Below, piece by piece: positions 1-9,424 of a DNA stretch of 64,000 bases. This DNA comes from Methanoplanus endosymbiosus (GTDB lineage Archaea; Halobacteriota; Methanomicrobia; Methanomicrobiales; Methanomicrobiaceae). Made by a program: the position numbers and the translations under genes. The stretch spans positions 558,001 to 622,000 of the forward strand of contig NZ_CP096115.1 in NCBI RefSeq assembly GCF_024662215.1, read 5' to 3'. The notes below the pieces were generated by a model. The model was given only the letters and a program-made list of their open reading frames with translations. It made no database searches and was not told where the DNA came from. Numbering within the stretch: position 1 is the stretch's first letter; every line of letters starts with the position of its first letter.

Positions 1-1
1 A

Positions 2-1198
2 GGCCAGGTCAGGATCATTCTTGATGAAAAACGGGATTTTAAGCTGCATGAAATTACAGCATTTGTCAGGAATAAGATTAATGAGACTCCTTACAATCCG
101 GGAAATCAGAAGGTTTTGATATTTACAGCATTTGCCGATACTGCCAATTATCTGTATGATTCTTTATGGCCAATTTTAAAGGAGGAAGGGGTTCATACTG
201 CTATTGTTACAGGCACCGGAAGTCCTAAGACGACAATTAAGGGTGCAAATCTGAAGTATAATGAGGTCTTGGCCAGGTTTTCGCCAAGGTCTAAGGGGAG
301 ATCAGGTGATACAGATACAGAAATTGAAGTTCTGGTTGCAACGGACTGTATCTCTGAAGGTCAGAACCTTCAGGACTGCGATTGTGTGATTAATTTTGAT
401 ATTCAGTGGAATCCGGTTGTTCTGATTCAGCGTTTTGGAAGAATTGACAGGCTTGGAAGTATCAATCCTCAGATACAGATGGTTAATTTCTTCCCTCATA
501 TGGACCTGAATGACTATCTTCAGCTTGAGGAGCGTGTGAAGCGGAAGATGGTTGCAGCAAATATTGGTTCTACAGGGGATGAGGATCTCTTAACTCCTGA
601 TCTCAATGATCTGGAGTTTAGGCGTACCCAGCTTGAGCGTATTCAGGAGGAGGTTGTTGAGCTTGAGGAGATGGGTGATACAATATCCCTGACTGATCTG
701 AATATGAACGGTTATCTCAATGAGCTGTATGAGTATGTGAAAGAAAATCCTGATGTTAAGAAAGTTCCGGCAGGGGTATTTTCGATTACAAAAGGAGAAG
801 AGAAGGGGTGCCTCTTCTGTTTCCGGCATAGTGAGGACTTAGCCAAACCAAAGAGTGACAGTTCTCTCTATCCGTATTATCTTATGTATGTGCAGAATTC
901 CGGTGAGGTATATATCGGGATGCACAATGCCCGTGAGGCCCTGGCTGAGTTCCGCCGGATTTCTTATGGTAAGTCTGAACCGGATGATGTTCTTATCCGG
1001 AATTTTAATAAGAAGACGCATAATGCAGAGGATATGACAAGGTATTCAAAGCTTATTACAAAGGCAATTTCAGGAATTACAGGGGCAGAAAGAAAGCGGG
1101 CTGAGGAGAGTATCTTTGACTTTTCCGGGTTTAGTGATGAGTTTTCAGATTCCGGTGAGGATGATTTTGAGCTTATCTCTTTTCTGATTGTGGAGTGA
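2..1198 (+). CDS. SNF2-like helicase, C-terminal part (runs off left edge)
   Basis: The frame is open from base 2, so this is the C-terminal 398 codons of a larger protein. It carries the second RecA-like lobe of a superfamily 2 helicase: a motif IV-like segment (VLIFTAFADTA), motif V (ATDCISEGQNLQ, then INFDIQWNP) and motif VI (QRFGRIDRLGS). This pattern belongs to SNF2/DISARM-DrmD-like helicases that translocate on DNA. The last 200 residues are charged and of unknown fold. The stop lies 4 bases before the DUF4391 start, so the two are cotranscribed. Next to Mod and Res genes it is probably a defence translocase. The N-terminal lobe with Walker A lies outside the window, so its integrity cannot be judged. 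Confidence 0.88.
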   Translation, partial: GQVRIILDEKRDFKLHEITAFVRNKINETPYNPGNQKVLIFTAFADTANYLYDSLWPILKEEGVHTAIVTGTGSPKTTIKGANLKYNEVLARFSPRSKGRSGDTDTEIEVLVATDCISEGQNLQDCDCVINFDIQWNPVVLIQRFGRIDRLGSINPQIQMVNFFPHMDLNDYLQLEERVKRKMVAANIGSTGDEDLLTPDLNDLEFRRTQLERIQEEVVELEEMGDTISLTDLNMNGYLNELYEYVKENPDVKKVPAGVFSITKGEEKGCLFCFRHSEDLAKPKSDSSLYPYYLMYVQNSGEVYIGMHNAREALAEFRRISYGKSEPDDVLIRNFNKKTHNAEDMTRYSKLITKAISGITGAERKRAEESIFDFSGFSDEFSDSGEDDFELISFLIVE

Positions 1199-1202
1199 TT
1201 GC

Positions 1203-1925
1203 GTGTTTAAAATTCCGGAAGAATACAATACAGGACTTGTTACAGATAAAAAGAGGTTTCCTCTCTCTCATTTAAAACAGGCTGAGAGGCAGCGTTTCCG
1301 CCGGACTCTTAAGGAACTGGTTCTTGATGCGGTTGTAAAGGATGATATTATTCCCTCTTTTGTAAGTGATACGGACTCTGTCAGGGCAGTTCAGTTTTTC
1401 ACAGCAGATGTAGATTCTGTACGCTCGGCACCTTTTGTCTGCGGAATTTTGCAGCGGATGACAAAGACTCCTTCTGTTATTAAGGTCAGGGATGATAAGA
1501 AGGAGTTGTATTCTTTTGCTCTAAAGCGGCTTAATCTTCAGGATAAGGATTTGGTTGTTGTGACTGATGAATTTCTGACCCATTCTCTTACACGGGGTGT
1601 GTCCGGAACGGAGGACCGGCTGATTCAGGACTTTGCCGGGTGGGACTGTATTGTGAATAAGACGGATCTGTATTCGTGGTATCTGGAGATGATGGTTAAG
1701 TGTTATATTATTACGAACCGGGATTTGTGGTCCGGGATGAATGACCTTCTCTCATCTAAATCTAAAGTCTGGTATAACACAGAGGACGTTTTACTTCTCT
1801 TTGAGGACGTTAAGGTTCTGGTCAGACTTACGGATGAGAGGAGCCGGTCAGTAACAACCGGAAATGCCTCCCGGATTAACGGCGAATTGAAGAGAACATA
1901 CGCTAAGCTGAAAGGTTATGTCTGA
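1203..1925 (+). CDS. DUF4391 domain protein of the RM operon
   Basis: A 240-residue protein resembling the DUF4391 family, small proteins of unknown biochemistry that commonly accompany SNF2 helicases and type III-like methyltransferases. I chose the GTG at 1203 because GGAG (1192-1195) sits 7 bases upstream inside the end of the helicase gene; an in-frame TTG at 1188 would bury that site. The start follows the helicase stop by 4 bases, which implies translational coupling. The N-terminus is basic and arginine-rich (RFPLSHLKQAERQRFRRTL). The middle has short hydrophobic strands like an alpha/beta fold, and no catalytic motif is obvious. An accessory role to the helicase is inferred. Confidence 0.75.
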   Translation: MFKIPEEYNTGLVTDKKRFPLSHLKQAERQRFRRTLKELVLDAVVKDDIIPSFVSDTDSVRAVQFFTADVDSVRSAPFVCGILQRMTKTPSVIKVRDDKKELYSFALKRLNLQDKDLVVVTDEFLTHSLTRGVSGTEDRLIQDFAGWDCIVNKTDLYSWYLEMMVKCYIITNRDLWSGMNDLLSSKSKVWYNTEDVLLLFEDVKVLVRLTDERSRSVTTGNASRINGELKRTYAKLKGYV

Positions 1926-2084
1926 AGGTGAATTCAGAGGTTGTTGATTAATTTTAATGAGTTCTTTTCAGATTTTCTTCAGAGTTCCTTCCGGATTGCT
2001 CATACAATATTCTGTAACAGGCTCAGAATTACAGAGATGTCAAAATCACAGGCATATATTCTCTAAATATCAGGTGGCTAATAT

Positions 2085-3209
2085 ATGGACGTTCTAAAGG
2101 AGATTAAAGGAATTTTAGTCTTTGCCCTTAAACAATTTCCCCTCTTAGTTTTTGTATTATTTGCTATTTATCCAGTCTGGGCATATTATGGAGAGTTCTA
2201 TGGAATGATACTCTTAGTTATAATTACATATTTTCTTTATTTTATTCTCTTTTATCTTCATCAAAAAAACCTGCTATTCAAACGTGACCACATTTTAATT
2301 AATATGGGTATTATTCTGTTATTTGCTGTTGTTCTGATAGTTCCACAGTTATTTGTAATAAATACTATAGAGTGTGAGGCCCAGGATGCTATTGATGAAT
2401 ATTCATTACTTGCGGATGAGATATTTAAGGATGATACTCTTGGAATCTGCTGGAGTCTGACAGGTGCTTACAGAGGTGATTATTCTTCGGGATTTCATGT
2501 AAAAGATAGTGTAATTCCGGCGAGAAATCTTGCAGAATTCTGTGTAAAGCCGTTTTATGCTCCATTCATATATTATTTCATCCATGAGTTTTACAATGAA
2601 GATTATGGTTATGGTAAAGCTGCTTTATTAACCCGGACAGGCAATTGCGGAGAGTTTTCACAGGCAGTTGTGTATATGATAAATGCCACAATGGGACTTC
2701 CGACAAGGTCTGTTCACTTTAAAGGTCATGACCATGAATTTCCTGAAGTTTTTGTTAATGATGACTGGTATGTCTTTGACAGGACATTTAAAACAACGGA
2801 ATTTCCGGTAAAATCAGAAGATTATGCCGGATATATTGAAGATAAAGATGAAGATTTTTCAAAATGCATTTCAGATATTAAGCAGGTTAAAAGTGATATT
2901 TCCTTACTTGACGAACATGGATTTAACACTACAACAATTGAGGTTCAGTTGGCTTACTGGGATAATATGACATTTGGGGATGTCTTCATAACTCTCTATG
3001 TAATGGACAATAATGCGACAATGCCTGTTCTTAACCGGAAACATCCGGATGATAACGGACACTGTAATTTCTCAGTTCGTTCTGATATTAGATACCTGAT
3101 ATTTGCTGAAAAGAGCAGTTTATTCTCAAAATATAAAGGATTTAAGGATCTGTTTGCAGCTAACCGGACAGAGTTTATGAATGTCAGTCTGTATGAGGTC
3201 CCCTGCTGA
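2085..3209 (+). CDS. Membrane protein with transglutaminase-like domain
   Basis: 374 residues. Three hydrophobic segments occupy roughly residues 10-35, 40-60 and 70-92, followed by a soluble domain with the transglutaminase-like triad: Cys in TGNCGEFSQAV (about 190), His in HDHEFPEVF (about 220) and Asp in WYVFDRT (about 232). Such domains act as cysteine peptidases or transamidases; the topology puts the domain on one face of the membrane next to three anchors. AGGTGG (2072-2077) lies 7 bases before the ATG. It is separated from DUF4391 by 159 bp and from Mod by 163 bp, so it may be its own unit. Its place inside a restriction-modification locus is unusual and a shared function is unproven. 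Confidence 0.8.
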   Translation: MDVLKEIKGILVFALKQFPLLVFVLFAIYPVWAYYGEFYGMILLVIITYFLYFILFYLHQKNLLFKRDHILINMGIILLFAVVLIVPQLFVINTIECEAQDAIDEYSLLADEIFKDDTLGICWSLTGAYRGDYSSGFHVKDSVIPARNLAEFCVKPFYAPFIYYFIHEFYNEDYGYGKAALLTRTGNCGEFSQAVVYMINATMGLPTRSVHFKGHDHEFPEVFVNDDWYVFDRTFKTTEFPVKSEDYAGYIEDKDEDFSKCISDIKQVKSDISLLDEHGFNTTTIEVQLAYWDNMTFGDVFITLYVMDNNATMPVLNRKHPDDNGHCNFSVRSDIRYLIFAEKSSLFSKYKGFKDLFAANRTEFMNVSLYEVPC

Positions 3210-3372
3210 TCATTTGCATACTTATTGATTGCCATATTAACAAACTGCAATACCAACCTTACACCCATAAATCATCAAAAGGGCAAATACTACATTAGCA
3301 ATTGCAACAACAAATCGCCACATTTAAACAACAATATTACAAATTCTCATATATTAATCAAACGTGATTGTC

Positions 3373-5373
3373 ATGGAATACAATAAAACTGAAATCAATA
3401 ATCCTGAAAAAAGCGATTATGGAAGCACTAAAACTGAAAAAAATAAAATATCATCATCTGTTTTTAATCCGGCATCTGAAAACCTAAAGCGCCTCTCTGC
3501 CATTTTCCCGTCAATCATTAAAGACGGTCAGGTTGATTTTGAAGCCCTCAAAGCTGAACTTGGCGAGTTTGAGGAAGTTGATAAAGAACGCTATGAGCTG
3601 ACATGGGCCGGAAAGCAGCAGGCAAAGAAGACTGCTGCCGAAGGTGTTTCTGGACGGACTTTAAAGTATGTCCCGGAGGACTCCAAAAATCCGGAGACAA
3701 CAGAAAACCTCTACATTGAAGGGGACAATCTTGAGGTTTTAAAACTCCTTCAGAACAGCTACATGGGCAAAGTCAAGATGATCTACATCGATCCCCCGTA
3801 TAACACCGGGAAAGATTTTGTTTACGATGATAATTTCAAAGAAAGTAAAAAAGAGTATGAAAAAAAGACCGGGCAAAGGGATGAAAATGACAATCCACTT
3901 GTACTAAATCCTGAAACTTCTGGTCGTTTTCATGCCAACTGGCTTTCAATGATGTACTCTCGTCTTAGAATTGTAAAAAATCTCCTTAGTGACGAGGGTG
4001 TTATTTTTATCAGTATTGATGATCATGAATATGATAATCTGAAAATAATATTGGATGAAATATTTGGAGTTTCTTCTCATGTGGCTACTGCCATTTGGAG
4101 ATCTACGGATAACAGCAATAATGATGCAAAGCAATTCTCTTGCGATCATAATTATACTTTAGTTTATTCAAAATGTTCAAATTGGCAACCTCAAAAAATA
4201 TCTGATTTGTCTAAGAGAAAGCATTTTAAAAATCCCGATAATGATCCAAAAGGTCCATATTTTGATGGAAATCCTGTGAATTCTCCAAATTATCGGAAAA
4301 ATTTAATTTATGATTTGGTTTCTCCTCAGGGAGATGTTATAAAACCCCCTAAAAATGGTTGGAGGTGGGCAAAAGAAACATTGGAGGAAAAACTCTCAAG
4401 TGGAGAAATAATATTCAAATTGGATGGTTCAGGCATTCGTAGAAGAACTTATCTTTGTGACATGGGGGGATTACCTCCTTCTTCTCTATGGATTGAATTT
4501 GATAAAACAGGTCACAATCGTCAAGCAAAATATGAATTATTGGAGCTTATTCCCGAAGATGTTTATGATACCCCAAAACCAACAAAACTTATAAATTATA
4601 TAATGAACTTATCCAATGTCAAAAATAATGACATAGTGATAGATTTTTTCTCTGGGTCAGCCACAACAGCCCATGCAGTAATGCAGCTTAACGCAGAAGA
4701 TGGCGGCAACCGGAAATATATCATGGTTCAGTATCCTGAAGAACTGGACGATACAGAAAAAAGGGAGAAAGATAATAAAGAGGCAATAGCCTTCTGTGAT
4801 AAACTTGGAATTCCCAGAACAATATCAGAGATAGGAAAAGAACGAATCCGCCGGGCAGGAGAGAAGATAAAAGAAGAGGCCGGCGGGAAAGGTAAGAATG
4901 CAGATGATCTGGACATTGGTTTTAAAGTCTTTAAGACTGCTGATACAAACGTCCGGTGGATAGCAGAGGAGAACGGAATGGATGTGTCACAGACACAGCT
5001 TGACGACAGTTCCGTGTCTGATAAAGATCTCCGGGACTTTATGCCGGATGCAACTGACATTGATGTTGCATATGAAATTCTTCTCCGGCAGTATGACATA
5101 CCGCTCTCTGCCAGTATGGAGACCCTCACAGATATAGGCCCGAGGACTTACTGTTTTGCCGATGCTGTTGTTGTCTGCCTTGAAGAAGAACTTACTCCGG
5201 ACATAATTGATAAAATCGCTGCAATCGAGCCAATGCCGCATAAAGTTGTATTCCGTGACAGTGCGTTTGGCAAAGACATCGCTTTAAAGGTCAATACAAT
5301 GGAGCGTTTTGACGCTATGATGAAGAAGCACAGCGACAGAACAAAACAGTCCTACACCGTTGAATATCTCTGA
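3373..5373 (+). CDS. mod: Type III restriction-modification methyltransferase (Mod)
   Basis: Adenine-specific DNA methyltransferase of the beta class. The catalytic motif IV (IDPPYNTGKDF, about residue 139) precedes the AdoMet-binding motif I (FFSGSATTAHAV, about 425), the order seen in type III Mod proteins. The stretch between them is the presumed target-recognition region. Mod methylates one strand of an asymmetric site and guides Res. No Shine-Dalgarno site is visible; an AT-rich box (catatatta, about 3348-3356) lies a little over 20 bases before the ATG, which fits a leaderless mRNA. A GTG at 3364 is a 3-codon alternative. Res begins 11 bases downstream. Length (667) is normal for the family. 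Confidence 0.93.
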   Translation: MEYNKTEINNPEKSDYGSTKTEKNKISSSVFNPASENLKRLSAIFPSIIKDGQVDFEALKAELGEFEEVDKERYELTWAGKQQAKKTAAEGVSGRTLKYVPEDSKNPETTENLYIEGDNLEVLKLLQNSYMGKVKMIYIDPPYNTGKDFVYDDNFKESKKEYEKKTGQRDENDNPLVLNPETSGRFHANWLSMMYSRLRIVKNLLSDEGVIFISIDDHEYDNLKIILDEIFGVSSHVATAIWRSTDNSNNDAKQFSCDHNYTLVYSKCSNWQPQKISDLSKRKHFKNPDNDPKGPYFDGNPVNSPNYRKNLIYDLVSPQGDVIKPPKNGWRWAKETLEEKLSSGEIIFKLDGSGIRRRTYLCDMGGLPPSSLWIEFDKTGHNRQAKYELLELIPEDVYDTPKPTKLINYIMNLSNVKNNDIVIDFFSGSATTAHAVMQLNAEDGGNRKYIMVQYPEELDDTEKREKDNKEAIAFCDKLGIPRTISEIGKERIRRAGEKIKEEAGGKGKNADDLDIGFKVFKTADTNVRWIAEENGMDVSQTQLDDSSVSDKDLRDFMPDATDIDVAYEILLRQYDIPLSASMETLTDIGPRTYCFADAVVVCLEEELTPDIIDKIAAIEPMPHKVVFRDSAFGKDIALKVNTMERFDAMMKKHSDRTKQSYTVEYL

Positions 5374-5384
5374 GGCCGCCGGAA

Positions 5385-8300
5385 ATGTCAGATAAAGTAA
5401 CATTCCGGTTCGATGACTCACTCGATTATCAGCTTGATGCCATAAATTCGGCAGTTAATCTCTTTGAAGGACAGGAGAAGACCGAAGGCACAACCATATA
5501 CCGTGAAAGCATAAGAGAAATGGGCGGTTCACTTGAGAGAAACCCAAGAATCACCCTCTCATCCTCACGGCTCTTAAAAAACCTGCATGATGTACAGTTC
5601 AGCAGTGGTCTTGACTCTTATGACTCCCCCTTAAACGGAAATTACACCGTTGAGATGGAGACCGGAACCGGAAAGACCTATGTCTATCTCAGAACCATCC
5701 TTGAACTGTACAAAACCTACGGACTCAGAAAATTCATCATAGTCGTCCCAAGCATTGCCATCAAAAAGGGTGTTGAAAAGAGTATAGAACAGCTAAACGA
5801 GCACTTCAAAGCACTATATGACAGCCTTGACATAAACTCACGCTCATTTGTCTATACCTCAAAAGCAATCGGAAAACTCCAGGACAGTTTTACTTCAAGC
5901 CCGGAATTATCCATTGCAATAATGAACATCCAGGCATTCAACAAAGACACAAACATCATCCGGCAGGAAATAGAAGGAAGGCCCGTTCTTTGGGACCTCC
6001 TAAAAGACGTCCGTCCTATAATCATAATCGACGAACCACAGAAGATCGAAGGCACAAAAAAGAAGAAAAGCTCCTCTCTTAAGGCAATAGAAGAGTTAAA
6101 CCCGCAGTTCATCCTCCGGTACTCAGCAACCCACAAAAATCTGTACAACCAGATCTACAAACTTAGCTCATATGACGCCTACGAAAAGGGCATTGTCAAA
6201 AAAATAGAAGTCAAAACCATCTATGGAGAAGTGCCAAAAGACTTCCCATATATCCGGTACGTAAACTTCACCAGTGACCTGAAGGCAAAACTTGAGATCT
6301 TCTGCCGCGATCCCGATCATGGCATAGTAAAGAAGAAATTTGATGTACAGAAAGGCAACTCAATATCTGAACTCTCCGGCGGACTGTCCCAGTACAAAGA
6401 TATGTTCGTTCACAGTGACCCCCATAAAATAGAAGGAGTTACCATCAGCAGCAGGTTCGGTCAGCAGACACTCTTTGATCCGGATACATCATCTTCAAAA
6501 TGGGGCGTTACCATCAAAAATGGACATGCAGACTTCTTCACATTAATTCCGGGTGACTGCACATACAATGAAGAATTAAAGCTAAACGACAGTATCGTCA
6601 CCCGCGTCCAGATAAGAATAGCAATCAAAAACCATCTCGACAAACAGTTTGCAATCCTCGAAGAAGGAAAAGAGATAAAGGCCCTCTCACTCTTCTTCAT
6701 AGACTCTGTTAAAAAAGTCAGGGACGATGACGCACCTGACGGAAGAGGACAGTACCTCAAAATCTTTGACGAAGAATATCAAAACCTCATACAGGAAGAA
6801 AAATACAGAAGCGGATTTAAAAAATATGCTAAATACTTCCCCGAATACACCGATGTCCTCAAAGTCAGGGAAGGTTACTTTGCCAGGGATAAAACCGGAA
6901 AAGTAGTCGAACCGGAAGAGACATCCCGCAAAGGCGACTCAGACGCATCAGTTGAGGACAGCTACAAGGCAAAATCAAAGGAAGACATCGAACGTGGAAT
7001 ATCCCTGATATTGGAAGGAAAAGAAGAGTTAATCTCCTTTAATACCCCACTTGCCTTCATATTCTCCCACTCAGCCTTACGTGAAGGATGGGACAACCCA
7101 AACATCTTTACAATCTGCACATTAAAACAGGGCAACTCAGACATCTCAAAAAAACAGGAGTTAGGTCGTGGTCTTCGACTTCCGGTTGATATTAATGGAT
7201 CACGGTGCCTGGAAGAGAATGTAAACTGGCTTACAGTTATTGCAAATGCGTATTATGAAAACTTTGCAAGAGACCTTCAGGCAGATTTCAATGCCGAAAG
7301 TGGATTTGACAGGGAAACAGTTACCCTTAGAGAACTCAGGGAGACGTTAGTTAAATCCGGAATTCCGGGCGAAAAAATCACCCCTAAACTTGTATCTGAA
7401 TTTAAATCAGAGCTTAAAGATAATGTAATTATCAATTCAAAGGACAGGCTTACCGGAGACGCATCAAAGATCTCCACAGCAGTATTCAAAGATGAAACAC
7501 TAAAAGAGCATTCATCAGCAATCAGGGAAGCCTTCGTTGAGGTAATGAGAACAAAAGGCTCCAGAAAAATTCTGATCAAAAACGGTGACCAGCCGGATAT
7601 TGACAATGATCTCTACTCCTATCTTGATGAAGATTCATTCAGAAAACTTTTAAGAGACCTTACATTAAGGATGGAGAAGAGGACATACTATGAGGTTGAT
7701 ATAGACTCTGATAAATTCATTCTGGATGCAGCAGCACATCTTTCCGGTCTGCTTAAAAGACCTGAAATTACCAGTCAGCAGATTTCAATCACTAAATCCA
7801 GACTGGATATGAAAGAGACCGGAGAAGCAAAACTCTGTGAACCAACGGCCAGGTATGAAACCGAAGAGGCATCACATTTTCAGCAGAAGAAATCTGATTT
7901 CCAGATTGTAAATTATATCATGAGCCAGACCCGGCTTCCCCGTATGGCAATATATGCAGTCTTAGGAGAACTTGAGCCGGAGGAGAAGGAATATCTAAGA
8001 ACCCAGGACATTCTTGATATTGCTGCAACTGAGCTTAGAAATCTTCTTCAGATGGCAAAAGCGGAGAAAGTGACCGGGTACCATGTGATACAGGGCTATG
8101 TCTTTGATGAAAGGACTCTCTTTGAATCCGATGTAATAGATCCTGACCTTTTAGAAGAGGAGAAGAAGATTTACCGGACCAATGCAAAGAGACGTAAAGC
8201 CCTTTACCCATATTACCGGACAGACAGTGACGGTGAATATGATTTCGCCCGGCACCTTGAGGATGACGATGATGTCCTTCTCTTTACCAAACTTCATAAA

Positions 8301-8561
8301 GGCGGTTTTGTCATTGATACCCCGTATGGAAATTACTCCCCGGACTGGGCAATTATCTATCGTAAAGGTGAATCGGCCCGGCTTTACTTCGTTATAGAGA
8401 CAAAAATAAATAAAGACAAAAGTGATCTTACCGCAAAAGAGGTCTGCAAGATAGAATGCGGAAAATTGCACTTTAAAGCGGTCTCTGATGATGTCAAATC
8501 TGACAATATAAAATTCCTGTATGCCAGGAACTATCAGGATTTCAAAGAAAAAATGATTTGA
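5385..8561 (+). CDS. res: Type III restriction enzyme, Res subunit
   Basis: 1058-residue ATP-dependent endonuclease partner of Mod. Helicase motif I (METGTGKTYVYL) is near residue 91, motif II (IIIDEPQK) near 214, motif III (RYSATH) near 245 and motif VI (QELGRGLRLP) near 590. The C-terminal nuclease has a PD-(D/E)xK arrangement: PDWAII near 985 and FVIETK near 1003. All motifs look intact and the length is typical. It would cut DNA after long-range translocation or diffusion between two unmethylated sites. It follows mod by 11 bases and ends at a T-rich terminator. An ordinary, apparently functional Res. Confidence 0.95.
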   Translation: MSDKVTFRFDDSLDYQLDAINSAVNLFEGQEKTEGTTIYRESIREMGGSLERNPRITLSSSRLLKNLHDVQFSSGLDSYDSPLNGNYTVEMETGTGKTYVYLRTILELYKTYGLRKFIIVVPSIAIKKGVEKSIEQLNEHFKALYDSLDINSRSFVYTSKAIGKLQDSFTSSPELSIAIMNIQAFNKDTNIIRQEIEGRPVLWDLLKDVRPIIIIDEPQKIEGTKKKKSSSLKAIEELNPQFILRYSATHKNLYNQIYKLSSYDAYEKGIVKKIEVKTIYGEVPKDFPYIRYVNFTSDLKAKLEIFCRDPDHGIVKKKFDVQKGNSISELSGGLSQYKDMFVHSDPHKIEGVTISSRFGQQTLFDPDTSSSKWGVTIKNGHADFFTLIPGDCTYNEELKLNDSIVTRVQIRIAIKNHLDKQFAILEEGKEIKALSLFFIDSVKKVRDDDAPDGRGQYLKIFDEEYQNLIQEEKYRSGFKKYAKYFPEYTDVLKVREGYFARDKTGKVVEPEETSRKGDSDASVEDSYKAKSKEDIERGISLILEGKEELISFNTPLAFIFSHSALREGWDNPNIFTICTLKQGNSDISKKQELGRGLRLPVDINGSRCLEENVNWLTVIANAYYENFARDLQADFNAESGFDRETVTLRELRETLVKSGIPGEKITPKLVSEFKSELKDNVIINSKDRLTGDASKISTAVFKDETLKEHSSAIREAFVEVMRTKGSRKILIKNGDQPDIDNDLYSYLDEDSFRKLLRDLTLRMEKRTYYEVDIDSDKFILDAAAHLSGLLKRPEITSQQISITKSRLDMKETGEAKLCEPTARYETEEASHFQQKKSDFQIVNYIMSQTRLPRMAIYAVLGELEPEEKEYLRTQDILDIAATELRNLLQMAKAEKVTGYHVIQGYVFDERTLFESDVIDPDLLEEEKKIYRTNAKRRKALYPYYRTDSDGEYDFARHLEDDDDVLLFTKLHKGGFVIDTPYGNYSPDWAIIYRKGESARLYFVIETKINKDKSDLTAKEVCKIECGKLHFKAVSDDVKSDNIKFLYARNYQDFKEKMI

Positions 8562-8570
8562 TAACTAATA

Positions 8571-8590
8571 TTATCTTTTTTGTTTTTTTA
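8571..8590 (+). terminator. T-rich terminator after res
   Basis: Two T-runs separated by a G directly follow the res stop codon. Archaeal RNA polymerase terminates on oligo-T tracts without needing a hairpin, so this probably ends the restriction-modification transcript. Confidence 0.6.
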
Positions 8591-8670
8591 TTCCTGATAT
8601 TGCAGCATTATTCATGCCGGGATAATTCCGGAATGTAAATTATAAACGCTATTAGCCCAAATCTAAACCA

Positions 8671-9132
8671 ATGACAGTCTGGATTGCATCAACGAACCGG
8701 GAGAACTGGGAAGTCATAGAAAAGAAGAACCTCTGGGGTGTGCCAAAGAGGAATAAGAACAGCATCGGGAGATCAAATCCCGGCGATAAAATCCTGATAT
8801 TTGTCCGGCAGGAAAAAACAGATGTCAAAGATGAAATAATTCCATCAGCAATAACCGGAGCCTTTGAGATAGTATCAGAGCCTTTTGAAGATGAATCTCC
8901 GGTTTTCAAAAAACCGCCGACAATGCCCGGAGAAGAGTTTTTCCCATACCGAGTAAAGTTAAAGCCGGTTGAGATATTTGATGAACCACTTGATTTTAAG
9001 TCTTTAATACCAGAACTTGAGTTTATCACTAATAAGAAGCAGTGGACCGGACATTTACGAACGGCAATGAGGACTATTCCTGATGCTGATTATGAATATA
9101 TCATGAAGGCTGCAAAGACTCCGAGAGGATGA
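8671..9132 (+). CDS. EVE-domain protein (UPF0310-like), copy 1
   Basis: 153-residue single-domain protein of the EVE/PUA-like superfamily (start MTVWIASTNRENWEV, with GVPKRNK and GDKILIFVRQ strands). EVE domains are fold relatives of YTH and are thought to bind modified bases in DNA or RNA; many sit beside restriction genes. An AT-rich box (taaattataaac, 8636-8647) is about 30 bases upstream and no ribosome site is visible, so it may be near-leaderless. It follows the type III system on the same strand, which fits a modified-base sensor. A close paralogue interrupted by an IS lies at 14071-16282. Binding target unknown. Confidence 0.85.
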   Translation: MTVWIASTNRENWEVIEKKNLWGVPKRNKNSIGRSNPGDKILIFVRQEKTDVKDEIIPSAITGAFEIVSEPFEDESPVFKKPPTMPGEEFFPYRVKLKPVEIFDEPLDFKSLIPELEFITNKKQWTGHLRTAMRTIPDADYEYIMKAAKTPRG

Positions 9133-9424
9133 AAATATCGGAGAGATAAGTATTTTTAGTATGCCTGGTGGAGAGGCGGCAGGACTGAAAGCTATTCAAT
9201 AGATCTTGTGTCAATGCCGGTTTAAGATTTCTTAAGTTTTATCCGGTAAAAGTTGAAGAACTTCCAATTATATTATATAAACAACCTGAAAAAAGAGATG
9301 CAGCAAGCAAAAGAGCCAATATCAAAACTAATTGCTTCTTCTCTAAACCCATTGTCAGTATCTTTGGATATTACTGGTATAAAACCTATTTTGATTTCCG
9401 GAGTTGTTTGAAAATAATCATAAT

